Positions 24,727 to 31,733 of a DNA stretch of 33,425 nt are shown piece after piece. Within the stretch, counting starts at the first letter, position 1. Every line of letters starts with the position of its first letter. The DNA is from Planctomycetota bacterium (GTDB lineage Bacteria > Planctomycetota > Planctomycetia > Gemmatales > Gemmataceae). The stretch is taken from contig JAJPHU010000252.1 in the NCBI GenBank assembly GCA_021325115.1, positions 1-33,425 on the forward strand, read 5' to 3'. Below the pieces are notes generated by a model that saw nothing but the letters and a program-made list of their open reading frames with translations, was not told the DNA's origin and ran no database searches. Both the position numbers and the translations under genes were made by a program.

Positions 24727-25821
24727 ATGTTGACTGCCGAGGGATGCCGGCAGCGCCGGCAACGCTTGTGGGACCGCCTCGATCCACCGCCCGATAGCGA
24801 TCATCTCCGTCTCAGCGATCCCCTTCATCTCATCTACCTGGCCAACTTTTTCGTCGATCCATTCAGTCTCGGCGCCGGTTTCGGCGGTTATCTGCTGCTG
24901 CGCAAGGATGGCCACGCCAAGCTGCTGCACGACAACCGCATGCCTCAATCGGTAGCGGAAGCGCACGTCGAAGAACGCACTGTCGTTCCCTGGTACAACA
25001 GCCAGGCGCCGGCGCGGGGGCCACGCCAATTGGTCCTGTTGCAAACGGTCAATCCCGCTCACGATGGCCTGCGCATTCACGATCGGCCTGGCGATCCCTA
25101 TGCAGCCACCGTCATTCGCACCGTGGCGGAGATGCGGCGGCAAAAAGATCCCGATGAGGTGGCTCTACTGCGCCAGTGCATGAAAGCCGGCGAGGCTGGC
25201 CATGCCTGGGCACGGGCCAATGTCCGCCCGGGCATGACGGAGTTGGACGTGTACTGCGGCGTCAACACCGCCTGCATCCAGACTGCGGGCCATGCGGTCA
25301 TCGTCTATGGCGATTTCGCTGTTTCGCCCGGCCCGGAGCGCCGCGGCGGCCCGCCGACCAGCCGTGTCCTGGAAGCGGGCGACATGCTCATCCTCGATTA
25401 CTCGGTAGTGATCGGCGGCTATCGCAGCGATTTCACCAACACCCTTGTAGTGGGCCGCGATCCGACGCCGGACCAGCAACGGCTTTACGATTTGTGCGTA
25501 CAGGCGATGGCAGCAGGTGAGAAAGAATTGGCAGCGGAGCGCTCGTGCCGAACAGTATACGAAGCGGTGCGCGATGTGTTCGACCGGGCTGGCGTGGCCC
25601 AGCATTTTCCACATCATGCTGGCCACGGTCTGGGACTGACACATCCGGAGGCGCCGTATTTTGTCCGCGAGGCTGATGAGACCTTGTTAGCCGGCGACGT
25701 GGTGACACTGGAGCCGGGACTATACGTGCCTGGCATCGGTGGCATCCGCATCGAAAACAATTATCTCATCACCCCACGTGGCTACGAACGTCTCAGCAAT
25801 CATACGATTGCGCTGCGCTGA
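24727..25821 (+). CDS. M24-family Xaa-Pro peptidase-like protein
   Basis: The 364-residue product has the pita-bread fold of the M24 family with all five metal ligands: D214 (LDYS), D225 (SDFTN), H290 (HHAGHGLGLTHPE), E319 (TLEPG) and E333 (RIENN). The N-terminal part (1-120) matches the creatinase/prolidase N-domain type. M24 enzymes hydrolyse Xaa-Pro bonds or act on creatine-like substrates using two divalent metal ions. No signal is present, so it is cytoplasmic. The frame is open from 24637, but GGAGGAG 7 nt before the ATG at 24727 and the family N-terminus fix the start; the extra codons would read through a palindrome. A 15-bp inverted repeat separates it from the convergent HEAT gene. 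Confidence 0.9.
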   Translation: MLTAEGCRQRRQRLWDRLDPPPDSDHLRLSDPLHLIYLANFFVDPFSLGAGFGGYLLLRKDGHAKLLHDNRMPQSVAEAHVEERTVVPWYNSQAPARGPRQLVLLQTVNPAHDGLRIHDRPGDPYAATVIRTVAEMRRQKDPDEVALLRQCMKAGEAGHAWARANVRPGMTELDVYCGVNTACIQTAGHAVIVYGDFAVSPGPERRGGPPTSRVLEAGDMLILDYSVVIGGYRSDFTNTLVVGRDPTPDQQRLYDLCVQAMAAGEKELAAERSCRTVYEAVRDVFDRAGVAQHFPHHAGHGLGLTHPEAPYFVREADETLLAGDVVTLEPGLYVPGIGGIRIENNYLITPRGYERLSNHTIALR

Positions 25822-25832
25822 CTGCAGAGGAT

Positions 25833-25924
25833 AAGGTGACAAGGTGAACGAATCGATCTTGCCAGTTAGGATTTCTCACCGTTGAGATCCAGACCAGGGG
25901 GATGATCTATCACCTTGTCACCTT
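25833..25924. repeat. Inverted repeat between convergent genes
   Basis: aaggtgacaaggtga (25833-25847) and its exact complement (25910-25924) flank a 62-nt loop between the M24 peptidase and HEAT gene ends. Position fits a bidirectional terminator, but the long loop and missing T-run make that uncertain. Confidence 0.5.
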
Positions 25925-25931
25925 GGCATCT

Positions 25932-26690
25932 TCACGGCGGAGTCAATTCCGGGCCACCGTCGCTGGGGGAAGCAGGGGTGGGAGAGGCCGGTGGAGGAGC
26001 CAGCGGCGGCTCATTTCGGGAGGCCGGTGGAGGAGCCAGCGGCGGCTCATTTCGGGAGGCCCGCGGCGGCACGGCGGTGGGAAAGGACGTCGGTGGAGCA
26101 GGACGATAGCCTGACGTAGCGCGTAAGCCCTCGGCCGGCTGCGGCACATAGCGATCACGCGCCGGCGGCAAGGTCGTGGTGTTGACGATGGGCGGCGACT
26201 TGTCATCGGCCAAAGGCGGCTCTTTGGTCTGCGGCACCAGATCGTCCTTGCGAACGCTGCGATAGCCGCTCCAATGATATTGCAACAATGAACTGCGGGC
26301 TTGCAGACGCACGCGCATGGAGGAATCGTTGGCCAAGGCTTGCTCCAGGGCCATGCCCGCCTGCTGGGAGATTGGCCGAATTTTGCCGAGACTCTGGGCC
26401 GCTTCGGCGCGGACGACGGGTTTGCTGTCGGTGAGCAGCACATCAATCAATACCGGCACAATCATGGGAAATTGGCCGGGATCGTATTGCCGCAACTCCT
26501 GGGCGGCAGCGGCGCGTTTGCTTTCATCGCCATCGCTTTTGACCTGGGCGAGCAATTCGGGGACGCGCTCGGCCGGGGTGACTTTCTTGTTTTTTTTGCC
26601 AAAGAAGATGCCGGCGTGGCCAGGCCCGGCCAAGGCCGGCAGCACCACCAGCGGAACCAGCCAAAGGGCGTGAAGACGAAGATGGATCAT
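25932..26690 (-). CDS. Secreted HEAT-repeat protein with Pro-rich tail
   Basis: The 252-residue product has a signal peptide (LHALWLVPLVVLPALAGPGHA). HEAT-like helices follow about residues 45-140: KRAAAAQELRQYDPGQFPMIVPVLIDVLL, SKPVVRAEAAQSLGKIRPISQQAGMALEQAL and MRVRLQARSSLLQYHW, in the pattern of PBS-lyase HEAT repeats that scaffold protein contacts. The C-terminal half is Pro/Ser-rich, with a 12-residue unit repeated exactly (ASRNEPPLAPPP). Such proteins are common in planctomycete exported sets; partner unknown. Start at 26690 follows GGAAGGGG. It is divergent from the membrane protein at 26898, with a family C palindrome between them. Confidence 0.82.
   Translation of the reverse strand: MIHLRLHALWLVPLVVLPALAGPGHAGIFFGKKNKKVTPAERVPELLAQVKSDGDESKRAAAAQELRQYDPGQFPMIVPVLIDVLLTDSKPVVRAEAAQSLGKIRPISQQAGMALEQALANDSSMRVRLQARSSLLQYHWSGYRSVRKDDLVPQTKEPPLADDKSPPIVNTTTLPPARDRYVPQPAEGLRATSGYRPAPPTSFPTAVPPRASRNEPPLAPPPASRNEPPLAPPPASPTPASPSDGGPELTPP
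25985..26056. repeat. Perfect 36-bp tandem duplication in the HEAT gene
   Basis: Copies 25985-26020 and 26021-26056 are identical and add 12 residues in frame to the Pro-rich tail. Confidence 0.9.
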
Positions 26691-26705
26691 GGGTGTGCCC
26701 CTTCC

Positions 26706-26801
26706 AAAAGGAGGAAGAATGGTGAGCGGGACGTGTCAACGCCTGGATTACAGCGCCTACCGGGGCGTTGCCATGCCCCCCTCGCCATCCTTCCTCCTTT
26801 T
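26706..26801. repeat. Family C palindrome in a divergent spacer
   Basis: Outer arms aaaaggaggaag (26706-26717) and cttcctcctttt (26790-26801) are perfect, with an inner stem built from gcgggacgtgtcaacgcc and its imperfect complement. The inner part matches 30077-30140. It sits between two divergent start codons, so it cannot be an ordinary terminator for either gene. Part of the outer arm is close to the HEAT gene ribosome-binding site. Confidence 0.75.
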
Positions 26802-26897
26802 CGACGAGGCGGCTGAGGCGGAATGCGTCAAAGCCGCCAAACAGGGGCTGTGTTCGCCATGCCTCGCTGTAAAATTGTTACAGTTTGACAGCTGAGG

Positions 26898-27692
26898 ATG
26901 ATGGGAACGATGGACCTGTTGGCGACATTGCTGCTCTTGGCTGGAATCTTTCCCCTGACAAAGGCGCTACGGGCCAATCGAGCCACGACGTTATGGCAAG
27001 CGCTAGTGTGGGCGCTGGCGGCCTGGTTAGCCTGGATCGGCGTTGCTTGGCTCCGGCTGTTGCGGCCCGGAGGAGAAGAACGGCTGGCGGCTTATGGGGC
27101 GCTGTGTCTGACCGGCTGTGCGGGCATCGCTGTATTGGGAGCACGCCGACCGGGCGTAGCGGCGTGGAACTTTGTCGTCGTCGGCCTACTCGCCGTGCTA
27201 CTCTTGCCTATCTTCAATGGCCTGGGCGTGCTGCGGCTGGAGCCGGCTCAGGAAATCTTCTTGGCCATAACGCTTTTGGTGCCCATTTTAAATTACCTAC
27301 CCACACGCCTGGGGCCGGAGGCCGTCGTTGGGGCGGCCGGCTGTGGCTGGGAGATGGTGCGGCTCTTGGGCTGGATGTCTCCGGCACGGTCGCCCTGGCT
27401 GGGGCTGTTCCTGTTAGCCTTAGTTCCCTGGACGGCGTGGCTGGCCTTAACGACCGGGACGCCGGCATCGTCGGAAGTGGACCGGCTGTGGCTAGCCTAT
27501 CGCGATCGTTTTGGCTTTGTCTGGGGCCAGCGTATGCGCGAGCAATTCAACCGAGCAGCCCATCACGCTGGCTGGCCGGTTGTGTTGCACTGGAACGGCC
27601 TGCACGTGACGGCCGCTGAGCCATTGCCCGATCCGACGGCACTTGTGGCAACGCTCCGCGCCGTCTTCAAACGCTTTGGTCTCCAAGAGTAG
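26898..27692 (+). CDS. Unrecognised integral membrane protein
   Basis: About 264 residues with six or so hydrophobic segments: LLATLLLLAGIFPLTKAL, ALVWALAAWLAWIGVAWL, LAAYGALCLTGCAGIAVLG, AAWNFVVVGLLAVLLLPIFNGL, IFLAITLLVPILNYL and WLGLFLLALVPWTAWLAL. A soluble tail follows (about 195-264; VDRLWLAYRDRFGFVWGQRMREQFNRAAHHAGWPVVLHWNGLHV) that looks folded. No family recognised. Three ATG codons lie in frame near the start (26898, 26901, 26910); the GAGG at 26894-26897 is too close to the first, so the true start may be 26910. An overlapping frame on the same strand is a shadow. The stop codon is part of a hairpin shared with the convergent gene. Confidence 0.72.
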   Translation: MMGTMDLLATLLLLAGIFPLTKALRANRATTLWQALVWALAAWLAWIGVAWLRLLRPGGEERLAAYGALCLTGCAGIAVLGARRPGVAAWNFVVVGLLAVLLLPIFNGLGVLRLEPAQEIFLAITLLVPILNYLPTRLGPEAVVGAAGCGWEMVRLLGWMSPARSPWLGLFLLALVPWTAWLALTTGTPASSEVDRLWLAYRDRFGFVWGQRMREQFNRAAHHAGWPVVLHWNGLHVTAAEPLPDPTALVATLRAVFKRFGLQE

Positions 27693-27735
27693 GCGAACGG
27701 CCAGCGTTTGCCAACTGACGTTGGCCATTCGCCTA
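27690..27735. terminator. Bidirectional hairpin containing both stop codons
   Basis: taggcgaacggccagcgt (27690-27707) and acgttggccattcgccta (27718-27735) pair over 18 positions with two G:T-type mismatches and a 10-nt loop. The first three bases are the TAG stop of the plus gene; the last three, read on the minus strand, are the TAG of the convergent gene. It fits a shared terminator. Confidence 0.75.
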
Positions 27736-28758
27736 TTGCGGTTTCTTCACCACCTCGAACGCCGAGCCTTTGATCTTGCGCAGCTCCTCGTGCAGGTTGG
27801 GAATGCGTTCATCCGGCGCCACGGAGATGGCCCAATCGATGCCATTATCGGCCACGAACATGCCATATTTTTTGAGTCCTTTGAGGATTGCCTGCACCGG
27901 CGGTGAAAAACGGGAGATATCGAAATCCTGCTTGAGGCGAAGCCGTTCGCCCATCCGCGGCAGGTTGTTATCTGTCCAGCGGCTGGCGTAATGCCGTGCC
28001 GGATAAACATACTCTTTTCGTGTCTTATGTACAGTGACGCGCAGGGCGTGCTCTACCATGCCGCGTTGGATCTCATCATAGCGCACCACGGCCGGGAAGA
28101 TCGGCAGGCCCGCAGCGTCTGCCGAGGTCCAACCGGCTGGTCGTAGCCGATTCGTCTTCAAATCGAACACTGACGCTTGCGCCGCCTGCCATCCCCGCTC
28201 AGTTTTCTTCGCTTGGTAGAACTCGTAAAGCATGCCATTGACCGGATCGACGACGAGGGCATGGCGGTCTCCTCCTTCGTTGCGCTTGTCGCGCTGTACG
28301 TCGTCGAGACTCAGACTGCGTAGCGCCGGTGTGCGCTTGTAGGCAGCTGGCCAGCCTTCGATGGGCATAGAATCGGGTATCGGGAACGGGCCTTTGTCCG
28401 ATTCATCAGCATAGACGACAATACGGATCGGGATTTTCTTCTGATGCGGCGGCACAAGGATGAAGCTCATGTCGAGGTTGTAGCGGAAGGGCTTGTCGGC
28501 ACCGATGGAAGCAATGATGTTTGGTGAGTTGGGATGCAGTGGCCAGTGGGAAACATCCGTGTTCCAGGGATTATCAGCGGGAAACACTTGCAGCGCTGCG
28601 AGGATACGGTCGGCTTCCGGCGTATTGAACATAACAGGATGGGTAATCTCCGGAATCTTCGGTAGTGATCGACCACTGGAATGTTTGTCGTCGGCCGATA
28701 CGATCGGGGCCGTTCCTCCCAAAAACGACACGATGACAAGAAATAGTTTGCGGATCAT
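27733..28758 (-). CDS. Secreted protein of a conserved family without known function
   Basis: The 341-residue product has a signal peptide (MIRKLFLVIVSFLGGTAPIVSA) and one large domain. Distinct motifs: FPADNPWNTDVSHWP near the start, YADESDKGPFPIPD, GDRHALVVD, LYEFYQA, RPAGWTSADAAGLPIFPAVVRYDE, EHALRVTVHKT, PARHYASR, MGERLRLKQDFDIS and KKYGMFVADNG. I have a general memory of the same motif series in exported proteins of other bacteria, always without assigned function; this cannot be verified here. The conserved Asp, His and Arg clusters suggest an enzyme, but no mechanism is claimed. The frame is open to 28860; GAGG 8 nt before the ATG at 28758 and the signal peptide fix the start. Confidence 0.8.
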   Translation of the reverse strand: MIRKLFLVIVSFLGGTAPIVSADDKHSSGRSLPKIPEITHPVMFNTPEADRILAALQVFPADNPWNTDVSHWPLHPNSPNIIASIGADKPFRYNLDMSFILVPPHQKKIPIRIVVYADESDKGPFPIPDSMPIEGWPAAYKRTPALRSLSLDDVQRDKRNEGGDRHALVVDPVNGMLYEFYQAKKTERGWQAAQASVFDLKTNRLRPAGWTSADAAGLPIFPAVVRYDEIQRGMVEHALRVTVHKTRKEYVYPARHYASRWTDNNLPRMGERLRLKQDFDISRFSPPVQAILKGLKKYGMFVADNGIDWAISVAPDERIPNLHEELRKIKGSAFEVVKKPQ

Positions 28759-29161
28759 GGCTTTGTCCTCAGGCGTATCCTTCGGTTCGTGAATCCCATC
28801 CGCCTGAGTATACGCACCGCGAGTACCCCACGCAAGGAATGGCGGCCCACGAAGGAACACAACGAAAGGGCGAAGTGAGGCAAGGCCCGTGGAGCCATCA
28901 TCAACATAATGGATCTTTCTTGCCTACATCTTCGCTTTCTCCACGGTGTTCCTCCGTGGGCGTCTGTGCTTGCGGTTAACGCAAAGGAGGTGCCGGATCG
29001 TTTCCGCCAGTCGGTCGTCGCAGGAGGAATTGATGCAACGTACGAATGCCGACGTGTTTAGGCGTTAATCCGACTGGCCGCAACATGCGGTGTGTAGGTG
29101 GAGCGGTGTTAAGGGCAAGAGCGTTGATATACGGAGAAAATGTTTCCGTTGTTAACAAACG
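28759..29161. other. 403-nt spacer without a confident gene
   Basis: The region lies between rsmA and the secreted-protein gene, both minus. A 60-codon minus frame with a TTG start (28976-29158) directly follows rsmA; it has no ribosome-binding site or known motif. AGGAGGAATTGATG at about 29019-29032 would start an 11-codon plus frame. No tRNA or strong palindrome is seen. Confidence 0.45.
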
Positions 29162-30061
29162 TTAATCGAACTGTTCGCACAGGCGGAGGTGTTGTTCGAC
29201 ATCGAGGACTTCGGCGCGGAGGCTGCCGTCGAGACCTAATTCAACGAGACGCGCATCTACCTCGCTCTTGCTCCGAGCGCGGTTGGGCAGGCTGGCCAGT
29301 GCTCCGCGCAGATTCTTGCGGCGATGCACGTACAGATCGCGGAGAAAGGTGCGGAAGCGTACCGGGTCACTGACGTGCCGGCGTTTGGCTGCGTTGGGAT
29401 GGATGTGGACGATGGCCGAGTCTACCAACGGCCGCGGCCAAAACACTTTCGGCGACAAACGGCGTATTAATTCCACATCCGCCAAGCTTTGCACCAACAC
29501 GGCCAACGCTCCGTAGGCTTTGGTTGCCGGCGCGGCCAGCAAGCGCTCGGCAATCTCCCATTGCACCGTCACGACCATGCGCTCCAAAGCCAGCTCGCTC
29601 AGCAGCAAGTTGGTGAGAACCGGTACGGCTACCGCATACGGCAGGTTCGATACCAACTTAACACGCCGCGTGCCACAGCGTTGGCCGAGGTCCGCCAGAG
29701 CACGCAGCACATCGGGGTTCAGCTCGTTTTTGTTCTTGAGGATATCGTTGTGCAAGAAGACGATGTTCTCGCGCTGGGTGACAGTTTCTGCCGTCAGGGC
29801 GGCGAAAGCGGGATCGATTTCGACGCTGACCACAGCGCCAGCCTGCTCGACCAGCCGCGCCGTCAGACTGCCAGTACCACTGCCGACTTCCAGGACAAGA
29901 TCGTCGCGCGTTAGCTCGGCCCTGCGCAGGATGAGATCGAGCAGGTTCAGGTCGATGAGGAAATTCTGCCCGAGCTTGTTCTTGGGCTTGATGCCGCGCT
30001 CGGTGAACAGATTACGCAGGTAAGACAGCGTTTGTCGCGTCGAGGGAGTTGGAGGTGTCAT
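29162..30061 (-). CDS. rsmA: 16S rRNA (adenine1518/1519-N6)-dimethyltransferase
   Basis: The 299-residue protein has the KsgA/RsmA signature set: KLGQNFLID (29-37), SAM motif I LEVGSGTGSLT (57-67), VEID (80-83), the catalytic NLPY (139-142) and the C-terminal PRPLVDSAIV. RsmA dimethylates two adjacent adenines in the helix 45 loop of 16S rRNA during small-subunit maturation. The C-terminal helical domain (about 215-299) is full length. The ATG at 30061 has no clear Shine-Dalgarno; its leader lies in a family C palindrome that begins 16 nt upstream. ribE ends 50 nt upstream, so the two are probably co-transcribed. Confidence 0.95.
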   Translation of the reverse strand: MTPPTPSTRQTLSYLRNLFTERGIKPKNKLGQNFLIDLNLLDLILRRAELTRDDLVLEVGSGTGSLTARLVEQAGAVVSVEIDPAFAALTAETVTQRENIVFLHNDILKNKNELNPDVLRALADLGQRCGTRRVKLVSNLPYAVAVPVLTNLLLSELALERMVVTVQWEIAERLLAAPATKAYGALAVLVQSLADVELIRRLSPKVFWPRPLVDSAIVHIHPNAAKRRHVSDPVRFRTFLRDLYVHRRKNLRGALASLPNRARSKSEVDARLVELGLDGSLRAEVLDVEQHLRLCEQFD

Positions 30062-30076
30062 GTTTCATTTGGAATT

Positions 30077-30140
30077 GGCGAGCAGGGCGTGTCAACGCTC
30101 TGGTTCTTCTTTACTGGGGTGTTGACATAGCTCGCTCGCC
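30077..30140. repeat. Family C palindrome overlapping the ribE 3' end
   Basis: ggcgagcagggcgtgtcaacgc (from 30077) and gttgacatagctcgctcgcc (to 30140) form an imperfect inverted repeat. The right part encodes the last nine codons and TAA of ribE (30111-30140); the left part is the leader of rsmA. Close relative of 26706-26801. Confidence 0.75.
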
Positions 30141-30734
30141 GAATCGCAAAACGGCGAGGCATTTCCACACATATTTCGCTAGCAAATCTGTTTCCAAATT
30201 GACGGCAGCGCCTGCCCCTTTGAAACCGAGTGTGGTGTGCGCCAACGTATGCGGAATCAAGGCGACGCTAAAACAATCCGCGCCGACCTCAACCACCGTT
30301 AAGCTGACACCGTCCACCGCTACCGATCCCTTGGGCACCATCTGTGCCGCCAACTCCGGCGGACAGCGGAACCAGACCGTCACCCACTCGCCTTCACTGC
30401 GGCGCTCAGCGATGCGGCCCACGCCGTCGATATGCCCTTGCACCAGATGGCCGCCCAGACGATCGCTCAGACGCAACGCTCGTTCGAGATTGACACGCTC
30501 GCCGGGACGTAATTCGCCCAGATTGGTGCGCTGAAGCGTTTCGGGTCCGAGCTGAAATGAACAGGTTCGGGCATCGCAAGCGACCACGGTGAGGCAAGCA
30601 CCATTAACAGCAACACTCGCGCCGACAGCTAACTCCGCAGCGATGTCCGGCGCCTCCACCATCAGCCGGCAGCCGCCACCCGTGAAGACAATCTCGCGGA
30701 CAGTGCCCAGAGATTCAACAAGGCCCGTAAACAT
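30111..30734 (-). CDS. ribE: Riboflavin synthase alpha subunit
   Basis: The 207-residue protein shows the family start MFTGLVE and two lumazine-binding barrels. The first has VNGACLTV, the second VDGVSLTV, and GGHLVQGHIDGVG lies at the domain border. Riboflavin synthase converts two 6,7-dimethyl-8-ribityllumazines to riboflavin plus the pyrimidine by-product, and acts as a trimer. The C-terminal residues GERAMSTPQ are encoded by the family C palindrome. The start is the family MFTGLVE; immediately 5' of it are four AACCGAA units and no Shine-Dalgarno. Located between pssA and rsmA on the same strand. No FMN riboswitch is visible. Confidence 0.95.
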   Translation of the reverse strand: MFTGLVESLGTVREIVFTGGGCRLMVEAPDIAAELAVGASVAVNGACLTVVACDARTCSFQLGPETLQRTNLGELRPGERVNLERALRLSDRLGGHLVQGHIDGVGRIAERRSEGEWVTVWFRCPPELAAQMVPKGSVAVDGVSLTVVEVGADCFSVALIPHTLAHTTLGFKGAGAAVNLETDLLAKYVWKCLAVLRFGERAMSTPQ

Positions 30735-30793
30735 TTCGGTTTTCGGTTTTCGGTTTTCGGTTCCCAGATTTTAATGTACCGAAAACTGAAAAC
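30735..30793 (-). promoter_or_regulatory. ribE leader: four 7-bp tandem repeats that can fold back on upstream RNA
   Basis: Four perfect copies of ttcggtt (30735-30762; AACCGAA on the sense strand) abut the ribE start codon. The upstream segment 30778-30793 (GTTTTCAGTTTTCGGT on the sense strand) is complementary to them with a single mismatch. The 60-nt gap between pssA and ribE is almost entirely this structure. It could sequester the start region or act as a weak terminator; the regulatory role is inferred. Confidence 0.5.
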
Positions 30794-30794
30794 T

Positions 30795-31622
30795 TTAGTG
30801 AGGCTCCCATTCGGTCAGAGACGCTTTGCTGCGGAGGGTGCGATAAAGGACATGCCGCAGCAAGCCGCTCAGGGCGTAGCCCCAGAAGATGAGGAAACAG
30901 GCCAACGACGGCACCAGAGCAACCAGAAACAAGGCCAGCACTACCTGCACCAAGACGCTGAAGGAACGGCGGCCACGCAGGATCTGCTTGGTGATGTGCG
31001 GATAGCTCACGCGTGAAACCATGAGCAAGGCAGCGATCAGCGTACCCAGAGGCGCCCAGACGCGGACGAGAGAGGTCATCGTTTCCGCCGAAATGCCGCT
31101 CCCCGGCGTGGCACGGAGGATAGCCAGCGACACTACGCAACCAGCCGCGGCCGGCGACGGCAAGCCTTTGAAACGCTTGTGGCCACCCCCTCCTTTATCT
31201 CCCCCCATTCCGGAGGATGAAGGAAAGGTGTTCTCCATGTTGAAGCGCGCCAGCCGCAGCACGGCGCAAACCACGTACAAAGCCGCTATCAGCGCCACCG
31301 CCTGCTGGAGCAATGGCTGGTGCCAGTCCATGCCCAGACGCAGCAGCACAAAGGCCGGAGCAGCGCCGAAACTAATGGCATCGCACAGGCTATCCAGCTG
31401 GCCACCAAATTCGCTAGCCGTCTTCGACAGCCGGGCCGCATAGCCGTCGAGAACATCGAAGATCATCGCGGCCAAGATCAGGCAAGCGCTGACGACAAAA
31501 TAATGATCGATCTCTCCGCCTGGAGAGTGGGGGCCAATCTTGCTGGCATAGGCGATGGCAGCAAAACCGCAGACGCCGTTGCCCAGCGTCAGAAGCGTCG
31601 GCAGAATGGCGATTTTCTTCAC
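30795..31622 (-). CDS. pssA: CDP-diacylglycerol-serine O-phosphatidyltransferase
   Basis: The 275-residue membrane protein carries the CDP-alcohol phosphotransferase signature DG-x2-AR-x8-G-x3-D-x3-D at residues 59-81 (D59, G60, A63, R64, G73, D77, D81), in DVLDGYAARLSKTASEFGG and following. Several hydrophobic segments surround it (LPTLLTLGNGVCGFAAIAYA, YFVVSACLILAAMIF, LLQQAVALIAALYVVCAVLRLA and a pair near the C-terminus). It makes phosphatidylserine from CDP-diacylglycerol and serine in the inner membrane, the first step to phosphatidylethanolamine. NxENTFPSSSGMGGDKGGGG (about 130-148) is a Gly-rich insertion. The start codon is GTG with AAGGA 11-12 nt upstream. The related phosphatidylglycerophosphate synthase is less likely given overall similarity to PssA type I. 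Confidence 0.88.
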   Translation of the reverse strand: MKKIAILPTLLTLGNGVCGFAAIAYASKIGPHSPGGEIDHYFVVSACLILAAMIFDVLDGYAARLSKTASEFGGQLDSLCDAISFGAAPAFVLLRLGMDWHQPLLQQAVALIAALYVVCAVLRLARFNMENTFPSSSGMGGDKGGGGHKRFKGLPSPAAAGCVVSLAILRATPGSGISAETMTSLVRVWAPLGTLIAALLMVSRVSYPHITKQILRGRRSFSVLVQVVLALFLVALVPSLACFLIFWGYALSGLLRHVLYRTLRSKASLTEWEPH

Positions 31623-31733
31623 GATAGTTTCGGTCCTTGTTTTGCTTGATGCCGCTTATCGGACGCTCAACGAGATTACCATATCAGGATCGCCCTTTCC
31701 TTGCCAGGTACTAACGGAAAAATCCCTGTCACG

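Noticed and set aside
26885-27619. 244-codon plus-strand frame overlapping the membrane protein gene
   Set aside because: The product has no signal or membrane segments and a Gly/Arg-rich shadow composition; the other frame gives well-formed hydrophobic helices.
28976-29158. 60-codon minus frame with TTG start just after rsmA
   Set aside because: No ribosome-binding site, no known motif, and located in a spacer. Possible but unsupported.
30795-31733. FMN riboswitch controlling ribE
   Set aside because: No RFN-type conserved stem sequence is visible upstream of pssA or ribE; the ribE leader is only the heptamer fold-back.
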